Source: Kitasatospora papulosa (GTDB lineage Bacteria; Actinomycetota; Actinomycetes; Streptomycetales; Streptomycetaceae). Taken from it: 64,000 nucleotides of DNA. Made by a program: the position numbers and the translations under genes. Shown here in pieces: positions 27,576 to 37,045 of the stretch; the stretch's first letter is position 1, and the number at the start of each line of letters is the position of its first letter. Location of the stretch: positions 248,001-312,000 of the forward strand of contig NZ_JNYQ01000003.1 of the NCBI RefSeq assembly GCF_000717245.1, given 5' to 3'. Under the pieces are notes generated by a model. It was not told where the DNA came from. It saw only the letters and a program-made list of their open reading frames with translations, and ran no database searches.

Positions 27576-28751
27576 GTGCTGCAGAAGAGTTGCACCGACA
27601 GAAGTCGGCTGACAGTCCTTCATCTGGTCCAGCCGGTGGAGGGCGGCGTCGCACGGGTCGTGACCGACCTGGTCACGGCGCAGGTACGGGCAGGGCTCCG
27701 TCCCGTCGTCGCCTGCCCTCCGGACGGGACGCTGGCCGCCGGGGCGTCCACCGCCGGAGCCCGGGTGTGCGCGTGGCCCGCTGAGCGGGCCCCGGGTCCG
27801 GGGCTGGGACGGGAGGTGGCCGGCGCGCTCGGGCTGATCCGCGCGTGCGCTCCCGACCTGATCCACGCGCACAGCGCCAAGGCGGGACTCGCCGGACGTC
27901 TGGCCGTACGCGGCCGGGTTCCGACCGTCTTCCAGCCGCACGCCTGGTCGTTCGAGGCCCTGGAGGGCAGGGCGGCCCGACTGGCCGTGGCATGGGAGCG
28001 GTTCGGCGCCCGGTGGAGCGACCGCATCCTCTGTGTCAGCGAGTCCGAGCGCGGGGCCGGACAGCGCGCCGGCATCACGGCACGCTGGTCGGTGATCCAC
28101 AACGGCATCGATCTCGGCCGCTTCCACCCCGGCGGTGAGGACGCGCGGACGGCTGCCCGGGCCGCCCTCCCCCTCCTCGACGGCGTTCCGGCAGACGTGC
28201 CGCTCGCCGTGTGCGTGGGACGCCTGAGCAGGCAGAAGGGCCAGGACGTACTGCTCCGGGCCTGGCGGACAACAGCGGCGACCGGTGCGCGGCTGGTTCT
28301 GGTGGGTGACGGACCGTACGGGGACGAACTGCGGCGCGCCGCACCCGCCGACGTGCTGTTCGCGGGTGCCACCGCGGATGTGCGGCCCTGGATCCACGCG
28401 GCTGACCTCCTGGTCCTCCCCTCCCGCTGGGAGGGGATGGCGCTGGCTCCCCTCGAGGCCATGGCCTGCGGCGTCCCCGTCCTGCTGACCGACGTCGCCG
28501 GGGCCAGGGAGAGCCTGCCGCCCGGGCACCTGCCCCACTGTCTCGTCCCGCCCGACGACCCACCGGCCCTCGCGACGGCGCTGACCGCGCTGCTGGGCGA
28601 CCCGGCGCTCCGGTCGGAGCTGGGCCGCACGGCGCAGCACCGCACACGGTCGGTCTTCGACGTGTCGAGGACCGCCGGCGCGGTCCTGAATCTCTACGAG
28701 GAACTTGTCGGCCAGTCCCACTCCACGACGAGGAAGCGCACCGAGCGATGA
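27576..28751 (+). CDS. Glycosyltransferase family 4
   Basis: First gene of the polysaccharide operon, 391 residues. GT-B fold enzyme that transfers a nucleotide-sugar to a lipid-linked or sugar acceptor at the cytoplasmic face. The N-terminal acceptor domain has LHLVQPVEGGVARVV, and the C-terminal donor domain has VGRLSRQKGQDVLLRAW, LVGDGPYGDEL and the EX7E-type LPSRWEGMALAPLEAMACG. GTG at 27576 with GAGAG six bases upstream is chosen; TTG at 27519 would add 19 residues. Its stop overlaps the next ATG by four bases. Sugar specificity unknown. Confidence 0.9.
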   Translation: MLQKSCTDRSRLTVLHLVQPVEGGVARVVTDLVTAQVRAGLRPVVACPPDGTLAAGASTAGARVCAWPAERAPGPGLGREVAGALGLIRACAPDLIHAHSAKAGLAGRLAVRGRVPTVFQPHAWSFEALEGRAARLAVAWERFGARWSDRILCVSESERGAGQRAGITARWSVIHNGIDLGRFHPGGEDARTAARAALPLLDGVPADVPLAVCVGRLSRQKGQDVLLRAWRTTAATGARLVLVGDGPYGDELRRAAPADVLFAGATADVRPWIHAADLLVLPSRWEGMALAPLEAMACGVPVLLTDVAGARESLPPGHLPHCLVPPDDPPALATALTALLGDPALRSELGRTAQHRTRSVFDVSRTAGAVLNLYEELVGQSHSTTRKRTER

Positions 28752-30226
28752 CGACGGAGAGTGCACCTGTCCCCCGGGCCGCCCAGGCGACCGCCGTACG
28801 GCGTGCGGCGACCGCGGTCCGGCCGCCCCGCAGCGGCGGGGAGGACGCCACGGCCCCACGGTCCGCCGTACGCGCGCCCCGGCGGCGCGCCCCGGCGGCG
28901 CTGATGGCCGCCGACGTCCTCGCGCTCGGCGTGGCGGTGGCCGTGGTCGCGCCGGGGCTGTGGCCGCCGGCCGTCGTCCTCGTACAGGCCGCCGTCCAGC
29001 TGCTTCTGCACGCGTACCGGGGTCTCTACCGGCCGGAGCTCTCACCGTCCGTCCTGGCCGATCTGCCCGCGCTGGCGTGGCTGGCCGTCGTGCAGTGGTA
29101 CGTCGTGGCCGAGGCGGTGACGCTCGACGACCCGCGCGATGCCGTGGGTTGGACGGTCCTGGGCTGTGCGGCCGTCATCCAGACCCTGGTGGGCTGCAGT
29201 GCCCGCGCGGTCGTCCACAGGGTCCGGCTGTGGTCGGCCGCCCGCAGTCCTCGCTCGGCCCTGGTGGTCGGCGAGGGTCCGGTCGGCGACCGCGTCATCG
29301 CCGTGCTGCAGGAACACCGGCGGTACGGGATGCGGCCGGTCGGCAGGGTGGCCGGCTCCGGCACGGGAGCGGAGGAGACGCCGGGACGGGTGGCGCTGCC
29401 CGTCCTCTCGTCGGTGCAGGACGCGGGCCGGGCGGTCGTCCAGAACTCCGTCCGGCATGCCGTGTTCACGGTCGCGCCGGAGACGGCGCCGGACGGGGCG
29501 GAACTCCTCTCCCTGTTCAGACGGCACGGCTGCCAGGTGTGGCTGATCACCGATCAGGGCGCGGTCGCGCAGGTCCGGCCGACGGGCAGACCGGACCATG
29601 TCTGGGGTTTCGCGGCGCAGTCGCTGTCCGCCGGATCCCGACGGCCTTTGGCGCACCGGGTGAAGCGGGCCATGGACGCGGTGCTGGCCGGACTCGCCCT
29701 GGTCGTGGCGTCGCCGGTGCTGGCCGTCTGCGCGCTCGCCGTCCGCGTGTCCGACGGCCCCGGTGTCATCTTCCGCCAGGAGCGGATCGGTGAACACGGG
29801 CGGCCGTTCGTCCTGCTCAAGTTCCGCACCCTGCGGCCCGCCGACGCCCACGAGTCGGCCACCCGGTGGAACGTGTCGGAGGACCGGCGTATGAGCCGGG
29901 TCGGCAGGTTGCTGCGCAGGACGTCGCTCGACGAGCTGCCACAGCTGTGGAACGTCGTACGGGGCGACATGAGCCTGGTCGGTCCACGGCCCGAACGCCC
30001 GTATTTCGTGCAGCAGTTCAGCCGCATTCACCCCGGCTACCGGGCCCGCCACCGGATGCCCGTCGGGATCACGGGGCTGGCGCAGGTGAACGGCCTGCGC
30101 GGCGACACCTCCATCGAGGACCGCGCCCGCTTCGACAACAGGTACATCGACACGTGGTCGCTGTGGCAGGACCTGTGCGTGCTGGCGCGCACGGCCGGCT
30201 CGGTGTTCCGGCTCGGAGGCAGCTGA
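28748..30226 (+). CDS. Polyprenyl glycosylphosphotransferase (WbaP/CpsE type)
   Basis: Initiating enzyme of 492 residues that moves a sugar 1-phosphate from a nucleotide sugar onto undecaprenyl phosphate. The N-terminal half has about four membrane segments and a CoA-binding-like soluble domain (ALVVGEGPVGDRV near 173). The C-terminal half is the catalytic bacterial sugar transferase: a re-entrant helix at about 308-328, then IFRQERIGEHGRPFVLLKFRTL, TSLDELPQLWNVVRGDMSLVGPRPE and GITGLAQVNGLRG. It overlaps the preceding and is spaced three bases from the following gene, so it belongs to the operon. Confidence 0.95.
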   Translation: MTTESAPVPRAAQATAVRRAATAVRPPRSGGEDATAPRSAVRAPRRRAPAALMAADVLALGVAVAVVAPGLWPPAVVLVQAAVQLLLHAYRGLYRPELSPSVLADLPALAWLAVVQWYVVAEAVTLDDPRDAVGWTVLGCAAVIQTLVGCSARAVVHRVRLWSAARSPRSALVVGEGPVGDRVIAVLQEHRRYGMRPVGRVAGSGTGAEETPGRVALPVLSSVQDAGRAVVQNSVRHAVFTVAPETAPDGAELLSLFRRHGCQVWLITDQGAVAQVRPTGRPDHVWGFAAQSLSAGSRRPLAHRVKRAMDAVLAGLALVVASPVLAVCALAVRVSDGPGVIFRQERIGEHGRPFVLLKFRTLRPADAHESATRWNVSEDRRMSRVGRLLRRTSLDELPQLWNVVRGDMSLVGPRPERPYFVQQFSRIHPGYRARHRMPVGITGLAQVNGLRGDTSIEDRARFDNRYIDTWSLWQDLCVLARTAGSVFRLGGS

Positions 30227-30229
30227 CCC

Positions 30230-31585
30230 GTGGCACTCACCGTGAGCGCGGCGCCTGCCGTACCCGCCGTCGAGGAGGAGGAGCGCCCTCCCGGGTGGGC
30301 CCACCGGTGGCAGGTACTGCCGCTGATCGCGACGGTCCTGCTCGTGGCCCTGCCGGGCGACGGCGCCGGGACCGTGTACGGCGTACCGGCGGCGGATCTG
30401 CTCTCGGGCGTGGCCGTCCTCGTCTGCGCGGGCCTTCTGCTCCACCTGCGGCGCCGTCCCCTCACCCCGGCAGCGGCGGTGGTGCTGGGCCTGCCGGCCG
30501 TGGGCCTCGCCCTGGCCACGGTCACCGCCGCGGACCCGGTGGCGGCGCTGCCCGGCTTCGTCCGGTACCTGCAGATCTTCGTGCTGGTGCCGGCCGCCGT
30601 CCTTCTGCTGGTCAGGGACGCCCAGGGGTTCCGTGCCGTCGCGGGCGCGCTCGTCCTGCTGGCGCTCGTCCAGGGTGCCACGGGTGTCCACCAGTACGTC
30701 ACCGGCTCCGGCGCCTCCTACATGGGCGAGGACGTCCGCGCGGTCGGTACGTTCGGCCCCGGTGACGTGATGGGGATGGCCACGGTGGTCGGCTACGGCC
30801 TGGTCGCGGCCACGGCGTACGCGCTCCGCCCGGCCGCCGGCACCCCTCGCCGGTTGCGGCTGTGGGCTCCCGTGACCGCCGCATTGCTGGTGGTCCCGCT
30901 CGCGCTGTCCTTCAGCCGGGGGGCGTGGATCGCGACGGCGGCCGGGGCCCTCGCCGTGATCGCGCTGACCGGCCTGCGACAGGCCGTCCGTGCCCTGGCC
31001 GTGCTGGGCGCCGCCGGAGTCGTCCTGGTCGGTGGTCTCGGCGTCGGGTCCGAGATGATCTCGCAGCGGCTGACCAGCATCACCGAGGTGACCAGCGCCC
31101 CGGACCGGTCGGTCAACGACCGCTACACCATGTGGGCCGCCGCGGCAGGCATGTGGCGCGAGCACCCCGCCACGGGCGTCGGACTCAAGGGCTTCCCGGC
31201 GCACCGGGACGGGCACGCCTCGATCGGGCTCTCCGCCGGGAGTGACACGGCGGGGGCCGGCCAGGAGTTCCGCAGGCAGCCCCTGCTCTCCCCCCACAAC
31301 ATGTACCTGCTGGTGCTCAGCGAGCAGGGACTCATCGGCTTCACCGCGCTGGTGGGCTCGTGGGCGGCTCTCCTGGCCGGCGGGGTGCGCAGGCTGGTCC
31401 TCGCCCGGGCCACGGGGGCCGCGGCCGTCGACTGCGGTCTCGCGGCTGTCGGGCTGATGACCTGGCAGACCGTCGACTTCCTGTACGCGGACATCGGCGG
31501 TCCCTCCACCGTCCTGACCGGCGTCGTGCTCGGCCTCGCCGCGTGGTGGGCGCTCGGCGGCACGGAGAGGACGGCCGACGCGTGA
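30230..31585 (+). CDS. O-antigen ligase/polymerase family membrane protein (Wzy-like)
   Basis: Integral membrane protein of 451 residues with about ten hydrophobic segments and a large loop (about 270-365) carrying DRYTMWAAAAGMWREHPATGVGLKGF and PHNMYLLVLSEQGLIG, the pattern of the O-antigen ligase/Wzy family (Wzy_C). In this operon it is the natural candidate for polymerising lipid-linked repeat units on the outer face of the membrane. GTG start; GGAGG lies about nine bases before. The stop overlaps the flippase GTG (GTGA). Confidence 0.88.
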   Translation: MALTVSAAPAVPAVEEEERPPGWAHRWQVLPLIATVLLVALPGDGAGTVYGVPAADLLSGVAVLVCAGLLLHLRRRPLTPAAAVVLGLPAVGLALATVTAADPVAALPGFVRYLQIFVLVPAAVLLLVRDAQGFRAVAGALVLLALVQGATGVHQYVTGSGASYMGEDVRAVGTFGPGDVMGMATVVGYGLVAATAYALRPAAGTPRRLRLWAPVTAALLVVPLALSFSRGAWIATAAGALAVIALTGLRQAVRALAVLGAAGVVLVGGLGVGSEMISQRLTSITEVTSAPDRSVNDRYTMWAAAAGMWREHPATGVGLKGFPAHRDGHASIGLSAGSDTAGAGQEFRRQPLLSPHNMYLLVLSEQGLIGFTALVGSWAALLAGGVRRLVLARATGAAAVDCGLAAVGLMTWQTVDFLYADIGGPSTVLTGVVLGLAAWWALGGTERTADA

Positions 31586-33198
31586 GCGGGACGGCCACGG
31601 ATCCGGATCCGGGGACGACGGCGGACAAGCTGTCCACGCCCGGTGCGCGGACGCGGCCGGGGCGTCTCCTCGCGCGGGCGGCGGGCGGCGCGGCGGGACT
31701 GACCGTGGTCGCCGCCCTGCTGGGGCTCGTCCGGGACCAGGCGATCGCCCGGCTCTTCGGCGCCAGTCATGCCAGTGACGCCTTCCTGATCGCGTGGACG
31801 GTCCCGGAGATGGCCGCCACTCTGCTGATCGAGGACGGCATGGCGCTGCTGCTCGTCCCGGCGTTCAGCCTGGCGCTGACCCGCCGGGCCGAAGGCGGCC
31901 ATGTGCAGGACCCGGTCCGTACCCTCGTGGCCGACACCCTCCCCCGGCTGTCCGCCGCGCTCGCGTGCGCGGGCGGGCTGTTGGTCTGGGGCGCACCCTG
32001 GGCCGTCGGCGTCCTGGCGCCGGGACTGGACGACCCCCGGCTCGCCGTGGACTGCACACGTCTGACGGCCGTCACGGTGCTGACCTTCGGGATCACGGGG
32101 TACTTCAGCGCGGCGCTGCGGGCGCACGGCAGGTTCCTGGCGCCGGCCGGTGTGTACATCGCCTACAACATCGGCATCATCGGTATGACCCTGGCCCTGC
32201 ACTCCGTGTGGGGGGTACGCGCCGCCGCCGCGGGTGTCGCCGTCGGGAGCCTGCTGATGGTGCTGCCCCTGCTTCCCACGTTCGTACGGCTGATGCCCGG
32301 CCGGAGCGGGAGGCGGACGGTGCGGGGAGGGGGGTCGGCCCTTCTCGGCGCGACGGTCCTGGCCCCGGTGGTCCTGTTCGTGGTGAGCCGTCAGTCGCAG
32401 GTCTTCGTGGAGCGGTTCCTCGCCTCGTCCCTGCCGGACGGTGCCATCTCCCATCTCAACTACGCCCAGAAGGTCGCGCAGCTGCCGATGGTGCTGTCCA
32501 TGATGATCTGCACGGTGACCTTCCCGGTCGTCGCGCGGGCCCTGGCGGCCGGGGACCGGGAGGGAGCCAGGCGGCGGGTCGAACGCGATCTCGCCCTGGC
32601 CGGCACCGTGGTGCTGCTGGGCACGGCGGCGGTGCTCGGCTGTGCGCCCCGGATCGTCGAAGTCCTCTTCCAACGCGGTGCCTTCGATGCCGCGGACACC
32701 GCCGCCACGGCGGGTGTCATGCGGGTCTACGCGCTCGGTCTGCTCGGCCACACGCTGGTCGGCGCCCTGTGCCGTCCGTACTTCTCGGCGGGCCGGCCCA
32801 CCTGGTATCCGCTCGGCGCGATGGGCGCCGGTCTCCTGGTCACCACGGCCGCCGGTCTGCTCCTGACCGGTCCGTACGGTGTCGAAGGCATCGCGGCCGC
32901 CAACGCCGTCGGGATCACCACCGCCGCCCTGCTGATGCTGCTGGGACTGGGCACGCGAGCGGTCGCCGTGCGCCCCGGGACGGTCGCGCTCTCCCTGGCC
33001 CGCCCGGTGGCGGCCGCGGCGGTCGCGGCGGCGGCGGGCCGGCTGGCCACGGACCTGGTGCCCGGTCCGGTCACGGGGCTGGCCGCCGGCTGTCTCGTCG
33101 TACCCCTGACGTTCCTGCTCACCGGCCTCGTGCTCCGGGCTCCCGAAGCCGTCCATCTGCTGGCTCTCATCCGACAGAGGTTCCCCCATGGCCGCTGA
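31582..33198 (+). CDS. MurJ-type lipid-linked sugar flippase
   Basis: MOP-superfamily transporter of 538 residues with about fourteen membrane segments. The N-terminal LLGLVRDQAIARLFGASHASDAFLIAWTVPE and the internal SHLNYAQKVAQLPMVL match the MurJ/MviN family of lipid II flippases more than classical Wzx. Because it lies in a polysaccharide operon, between polymerase and deacetylase, it more likely flips that polymer's undecaprenyl-linked unit than lipid II. GTG at 31582 overlaps the previous stop; the next gene starts inside its last 11 bases. Confidence 0.9.
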   Translation: MSGTATDPDPGTTADKLSTPGARTRPGRLLARAAGGAAGLTVVAALLGLVRDQAIARLFGASHASDAFLIAWTVPEMAATLLIEDGMALLLVPAFSLALTRRAEGGHVQDPVRTLVADTLPRLSAALACAGGLLVWGAPWAVGVLAPGLDDPRLAVDCTRLTAVTVLTFGITGYFSAALRAHGRFLAPAGVYIAYNIGIIGMTLALHSVWGVRAAAAGVAVGSLLMVLPLLPTFVRLMPGRSGRRTVRGGGSALLGATVLAPVVLFVVSRQSQVFVERFLASSLPDGAISHLNYAQKVAQLPMVLSMMICTVTFPVVARALAAGDREGARRRVERDLALAGTVVLLGTAAVLGCAPRIVEVLFQRGAFDAADTAATAGVMRVYALGLLGHTLVGALCRPYFSAGRPTWYPLGAMGAGLLVTTAAGLLLTGPYGVEGIAAANAVGITTAALLMLLGLGTRAVAVRPGTVALSLARPVAAAAVAAAAGRLATDLVPGPVTGLAAGCLVVPLTFLLTGLVLRAPEAVHLLALIRQRFPHGR

Positions 33199-33958
33199 CA
33201 CCTCGCCACCCCGTGCCCGTACGCTCCCGGTCAGGTCCCGGCCGTGGATCCTGACCTACCACTCGGTGAGCGATCCCACGGACGACCCGTACGGCATCAC
33301 CGTCTCCGCCGACCGCCTCGACGAGCAGTTGACCTGGCTGCGCCGCAGGGGGCTGACCGGTGTGGGAACCGCGGCACTGCTGCGCGCCCGAGCCGCCGGG
33401 AAGCGCGGGCTGGTCGGGCTCACGTTCGACGACGGGTACGCGGACTTCCTCGACGAGGCGCTCCCGGTGCTGCTCGCCCACGGCTGCACCGCGACGGTGT
33501 TCGTCCTGCCGGGACGGCCCGGCGGCTCCAACGACTGGGACCCTCTCGGTCCGCGCAGGCCGCTCCTGACCGAGGAGGGCGTCCGTACCGTCGCCGCCGC
33601 GGGTATGGAGATCGGCTCGCACGGGCTGCTGCACCGGGATCTGACGGAGCTGTCGGACGACGAGCTCCGGCGGGAGACCCACGGCAGCCGGGAGGAACTG
33701 CGCCGCGTCACCGGCCGGGCGCCTTCCGGTTTCTGCTATCCGTACGGAATCGCCGACCGGCGGGTGGCCGAGTCCGTGCGTGAGGCCGGATACGCCTACG
33801 GGTGCGCCCTGGTACCCGGCGCCCTCACGGGGCCGCTCGCCCTGCCCCGCACGCATGTCAGCCATGCCGACCGGGGCGCCCGGCTGCGGGCCAAGGAGGT
33901 ACGGCACCGGCTGCGGTACCGCTCGGCCGGGAACGCGCACCGGGGTGAGGCCGGATGA
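33188..33958 (+). CDS. Polysaccharide deacetylase (carbohydrate esterase 4)
   Basis: NodB-homology enzyme of 256 residues that removes N- or O-acetyl groups from sugar polymers. Motifs are LTFDDGYADF (motif 1, catalytic base D and metal D), SHGLLHRDL (motif 2, metal histidines) and FCYPYG (motif 3). No signal peptide is visible, which is unusual if it acts outside; it may act on a cytoplasmic lipid-linked unit or leave by another route. The ATG overlaps the flippase end by 11 bases, and its stop overlaps the next ATG (ATGA). Confidence 0.9.
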   Translation: MAADTSPPRARTLPVRSRPWILTYHSVSDPTDDPYGITVSADRLDEQLTWLRRRGLTGVGTAALLRARAAGKRGLVGLTFDDGYADFLDEALPVLLAHGCTATVFVLPGRPGGSNDWDPLGPRRPLLTEEGVRTVAAAGMEIGSHGLLHRDLTELSDDELRRETHGSREELRRVTGRAPSGFCYPYGIADRRVAESVREAGYAYGCALVPGALTGPLALPRTHVSHADRGARLRAKEVRHRLRYRSAGNAHRGEAG

Positions 33959-35106
33959 AGGTGCTGCACGTCATCACCGGGCTGGGCGCCGGCGGGGCGG
34001 AACAGCAGTTGCGGCTGCTGCTCCGGCACCTTCCGGTGCGCTGCGACGTCGTGACGCTGACCAACCCGGGGACGGTCGCGGACGGGCTGCGGGCCGACGG
34101 CGTACACGTCCGGAACCTGGGGATGAGGGGCAACCGGGACCTCGGCGCGGTGCCCCGGCTGGCGCGGCTCATCCGGCGCGGCTCCTACGACCTCGTGCAC
34201 ACGCACCTGTACCGCGCCTGTGTCTATGGCCGGGTCGCGGCACGCCTGGCCGGCACCACCGTCGTGGCGACGGAGCACTCGCTGGGGCGCGCGGAGATCG
34301 AAGGACGGCCGCTGACCCGGGGCACCCGTGAGCTCTATCTGCGCACCGAGCGGCTGGGGTCGGCGACGGTCGCGGTCTCCGACACCGTCGCGCGCAGGCT
34401 GCGGGACTGGGGTGTGCCGGCCGCCCGGATCCACACCGTGCCCAACGGCGTCGATGCCGCGGCCTTCGGTTTCGACAGCGGTCTGCGGCGGTGCACACGG
34501 GCCCTGCTCGGGCTCCCGGACGCGGCCTACGTGGTGGGGGGCGTGGGCCGGCTGGTTCCCGGCAAGCGCTTCGACGTGCTGATCCGTGCCGTCGCGGCGG
34601 TCCCGGACGCCTGGCTCGTCCTGGCCGGCGACGGCCCGGAAGCCGCGCCGCTGCGGGCTCTCGCCTCCCGGCTCGGGGTGACCGGACGGGTCAGGTTCCT
34701 CGGCGAGTGCGGCGGGGCGGGCAGCGCTCCCGGCGTCCCTGCGGTGCTCGGCGCGGTCGACCTGTTCGTCTCGGCGTCCCGCGAGGAGTCCTTCGGACTC
34801 GCCGTGGTCGAGGCCCTGGCCGCCGGGCTGCCCGTGGTGCACGCGGCCTGCCCCGCCGTCGAGGACCTGCCGGCGGGCCGCGTGCCGGGTACCACCCGCA
34901 TCGGATCGGCCTCCGGCACGACCGGTGCCACGGCGGAGCTGGCGGCCGCCCTGCGGCACCACGTGGAGGGCGGCGCGCGCAGGCTGCCGCCGCCCTCCGC
35001 CGTGGACCACTACGACATCCGGCTGAGCAGCCGGCGCCTCATGGACGTCTACGCACAGGCCGTCGACACCGTCACCGTTCCCCCGACCGAGAGAGCACAT
35101 CCATGA
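33955..35106 (+). CDS. Glycosyltransferase family 4 (second in operon)
   Basis: GT-B enzyme of 383 residues. The N-terminal MKVLHVITGLGAGGAEQQLRLL is the usual acceptor-domain start, then HTHLYRACVYGRVAA, VSDTVARRLRDWGV, NGVDAAAFGF, GRLVPGKRFDVLIRAV and the EX7E segment SREESFGLAVVEALAAG. Probably adds a later sugar to the lipid-linked unit. ATGA overlaps at both ends couple it to deacetylase and Wzz-like genes. Donor sugar unknown. Confidence 0.9.
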   Translation: MKVLHVITGLGAGGAEQQLRLLLRHLPVRCDVVTLTNPGTVADGLRADGVHVRNLGMRGNRDLGAVPRLARLIRRGSYDLVHTHLYRACVYGRVAARLAGTTVVATEHSLGRAEIEGRPLTRGTRELYLRTERLGSATVAVSDTVARRLRDWGVPAARIHTVPNGVDAAAFGFDSGLRRCTRALLGLPDAAYVVGGVGRLVPGKRFDVLIRAVAAVPDAWLVLAGDGPEAAPLRALASRLGVTGRVRFLGECGGAGSAPGVPAVLGAVDLFVSASREESFGLAVVEALAAGLPVVHAACPAVEDLPAGRVPGTTRIGSASGTTGATAELAAALRHHVEGGARRLPPPSAVDHYDIRLSSRRLMDVYAQAVDTVTVPPTERAHP

Positions 35107-35771
35107 CCGACTCGCCCGAGCAGCAGCCGACCGTCGCCGGACGGCTGCGCGCGCTCCGCCCCGCTTTCGCCCGTACCGGCCGGTGGCCCCTGCCGGCCTG
35201 CGTCCTGCTCGGAGCCGCCTGCGGATTCTCCTACGGTGTGCTCGCCCAGCCCGAGTACGCCGCCACCAGCTACGCCATGGTCACCGCGGGCAAGGACATC
35301 AACCCGGCCGCCGCCCTGGGTTACGCGCAGTCCTACGGCCGGCTGGCCACCAGTGACGCCACGCTCGCCTACGCCAAGGGCGCCGCGGGCGAGCCCGTGC
35401 GCGAACTGCGCACCCACGTGCGGTCCGAGACCTCCCCGGACTCGCCGATGATCGCCGTGACCGGGACGTCGGCCGACCGGGACCGCGCGGCGGACATCGC
35501 CAACGCGGTGACCGAGGCCGTGGTCGTCAGCAGCGGGCACGTCGCGAAGGACACGGGGGTGAAGCTGATCAAGTTCTCGCACGCCGTGCCCCCGGTCGAT
35601 CCGGTCTCCCCCTCCACGCCGCTCGGTACGGCGGTCGGCGCCAGCGCGGGCGGACTGGTGGGCGGACTGGTCCTGCTGGTCCGCCCCCGCCAGGGGCGAC
35701 GCGTGGTCACGGCGCAGGTGCCCGGACCCGCCCAGGGCGGCGCGGCCGGTGAAAGGGAGCTCGTGCGATGA
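35103..35771 (+). CDS. Wzz-like polysaccharide chain-length/co-polymerase protein
   Basis: Protein of 222 residues with the Wzz topology: membrane segment at about 28-48, a periplasm-side loop with YAATSYAMVTAG and repeated alanine-rich helices, and a second membrane segment at about 178-198 followed by a basic tail. There is no fused tyrosine kinase and no tyrosine cluster at the end, unlike CapA/CpsC-CpsD systems. It would modulate polymer length with the Wzy-like protein. Overlaps both neighbours by four bases. Confidence 0.83.
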   Translation: MTDSPEQQPTVAGRLRALRPAFARTGRWPLPACVLLGAACGFSYGVLAQPEYAATSYAMVTAGKDINPAAALGYAQSYGRLATSDATLAYAKGAAGEPVRELRTHVRSETSPDSPMIAVTGTSADRDRAADIANAVTEAVVVSSGHVAKDTGVKLIKFSHAVPPVDPVSPSTPLGTAVGASAGGLVGGLVLLVRPRQGRRVVTAQVPGPAQGGAAGERELVR

Positions 35772-36934
35772 ACGACGACCGTCGTGGACGACTGACCGTC
35801 ACCCTCTGCCGCGATCTCGCGGACTTCGCGGACCTGGCCGCCGAGTGGGACGCGCTGCACCGCCGCTGCCCCACCGCCACGCCCTTCCAGAGCCACGCGT
35901 GGCTCCATTCGTGGTGGCTCTCCTACGGAGTGCCCGGCCGGCTCAGGGTCGTACTGGCGCGCCGGGACGGTCGCCTGATCGGGGCGGCCCCCCTGATGCT
36001 CGTCCACCGTCCGATGCCTCTGCTGGTGCCGATGGGCGGTGCGATCTCCGACTTCTTCGACATCCTGGTGGACGGCGAGGACACCAGGGACGCGGTCACC
36101 GCGCTGGAGCGGGGGCTCCACCGGGCCGCGTCGCACACCGTGGTGGACCTGCGGGAGGTCCGTCCCGACGCCTCGGCGCACCTGCTGTTCGAGGCATGGC
36201 CGGGCGCGCGGAGCAGCCGCACCGACTCGACGTGCATGGAACTGCCCGCGGAGCCGATCGACGCCCTCATCGCGAGGATGACCGGTTCCCGGGCCCAGCG
36301 GGCACGCGCCAAGCTGCGCAGGATCGACACGTTGGGGATCGAGTGCCGCCCGGCGCCGGTCCACCGGGTGTCGGGCGCGATCGGCAACCTGCTCGCGCTG
36401 CACGAACTCCAGTGGCTGGGCAGAGGTGTCAATCCTGAGCACCTGCGGCCCCGCTTCTGCGCGCACCTGGTGCGCTCCGCCCGCCGGATGGTGCGCGACG
36501 GAGAGGCCTCGGTCAGGGAGTTCGTGCTCGACGGGGAGGTGGTGGCAGCCGATCTGTCCTACCGCTCGGCACGGCTGACCGGAGGCTACCTCTACGGTGT
36601 CCACCCCCGGCTCAGGGAGAGGAAGGTCGACGTCTCCACGATGCTGCTGCGCGAGATCGCGCGGGAGGCCTGCGACCTGGACCACGGTGTGCTGAGTCTG
36701 CTGCGCGGCTCGGAGCAGTACAAGAACCACTGGGGTCCCGTCCCGGTCGTCAACCGGCGCCTGCTGCTGGCCCGTTCGGGCCTGGAGCCGCTGCTGCGGC
36801 TGCGCGAGACGCAGCTGACCGTACGGGACCGGGCAGCCGGGGCGGTGAAGTCCCGGGTTCCCGCCGCGCGGGACTGGCGCGGCCGGCTGAGCGAACTTCC
36901 GGCGGCCGGAATGGCGTTCATCGGACGGACTTGA
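35768..36934 (+). CDS. CelD/BcsL-type GNAT acyltransferase
   Basis: Protein of 388 residues of the Acetyltransf_6 (CelD-like) group, often found in extracellular polysaccharide operons. The first half has ADFADLAAEWDALHRRCPTATPFQSHAWLHSWW and the second the acyl-CoA fold with VREFVLDGEVVAADLSYRSARLTGGYLYGVHP and SLLRGSEQYKNHWG. It probably adds an acyl or aminoacyl group to the polymer or its lipid unit. Last gene of the eight-gene operon; the chaplin gene starts 111 bases later. Confidence 0.85.
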   Translation: MNDDRRGRLTVTLCRDLADFADLAAEWDALHRRCPTATPFQSHAWLHSWWLSYGVPGRLRVVLARRDGRLIGAAPLMLVHRPMPLLVPMGGAISDFFDILVDGEDTRDAVTALERGLHRAASHTVVDLREVRPDASAHLLFEAWPGARSSRTDSTCMELPAEPIDALIARMTGSRAQRARAKLRRIDTLGIECRPAPVHRVSGAIGNLLALHELQWLGRGVNPEHLRPRFCAHLVRSARRMVRDGEASVREFVLDGEVVAADLSYRSARLTGGYLYGVHPRLRERKVDVSTMLLREIAREACDLDHGVLSLLRGSEQYKNHWGPVPVVNRRLLLARSGLEPLLRLRETQLTVRDRAAGAVKSRVPAARDWRGRLSELPAAGMAFIGRT

Positions 36935-37045
36935 GCCGAGATGATGACTTTTCATCCGATCCGTTACCGTCTGTCGACTTCCGCGTTGTCAGAGCATGCC
37001 GGCCGCACTCCAGGTGGCCGGTTTCGACCCTCTCAAGGAGAACTG

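Noticed and set aside
27266..27595. 109-codon ORF on the minus strand in the region before the polysaccharide operon
   Set aside because: No ribosome site, no domain, and codon use unlike real genes here; the region is better explained as regulatory.
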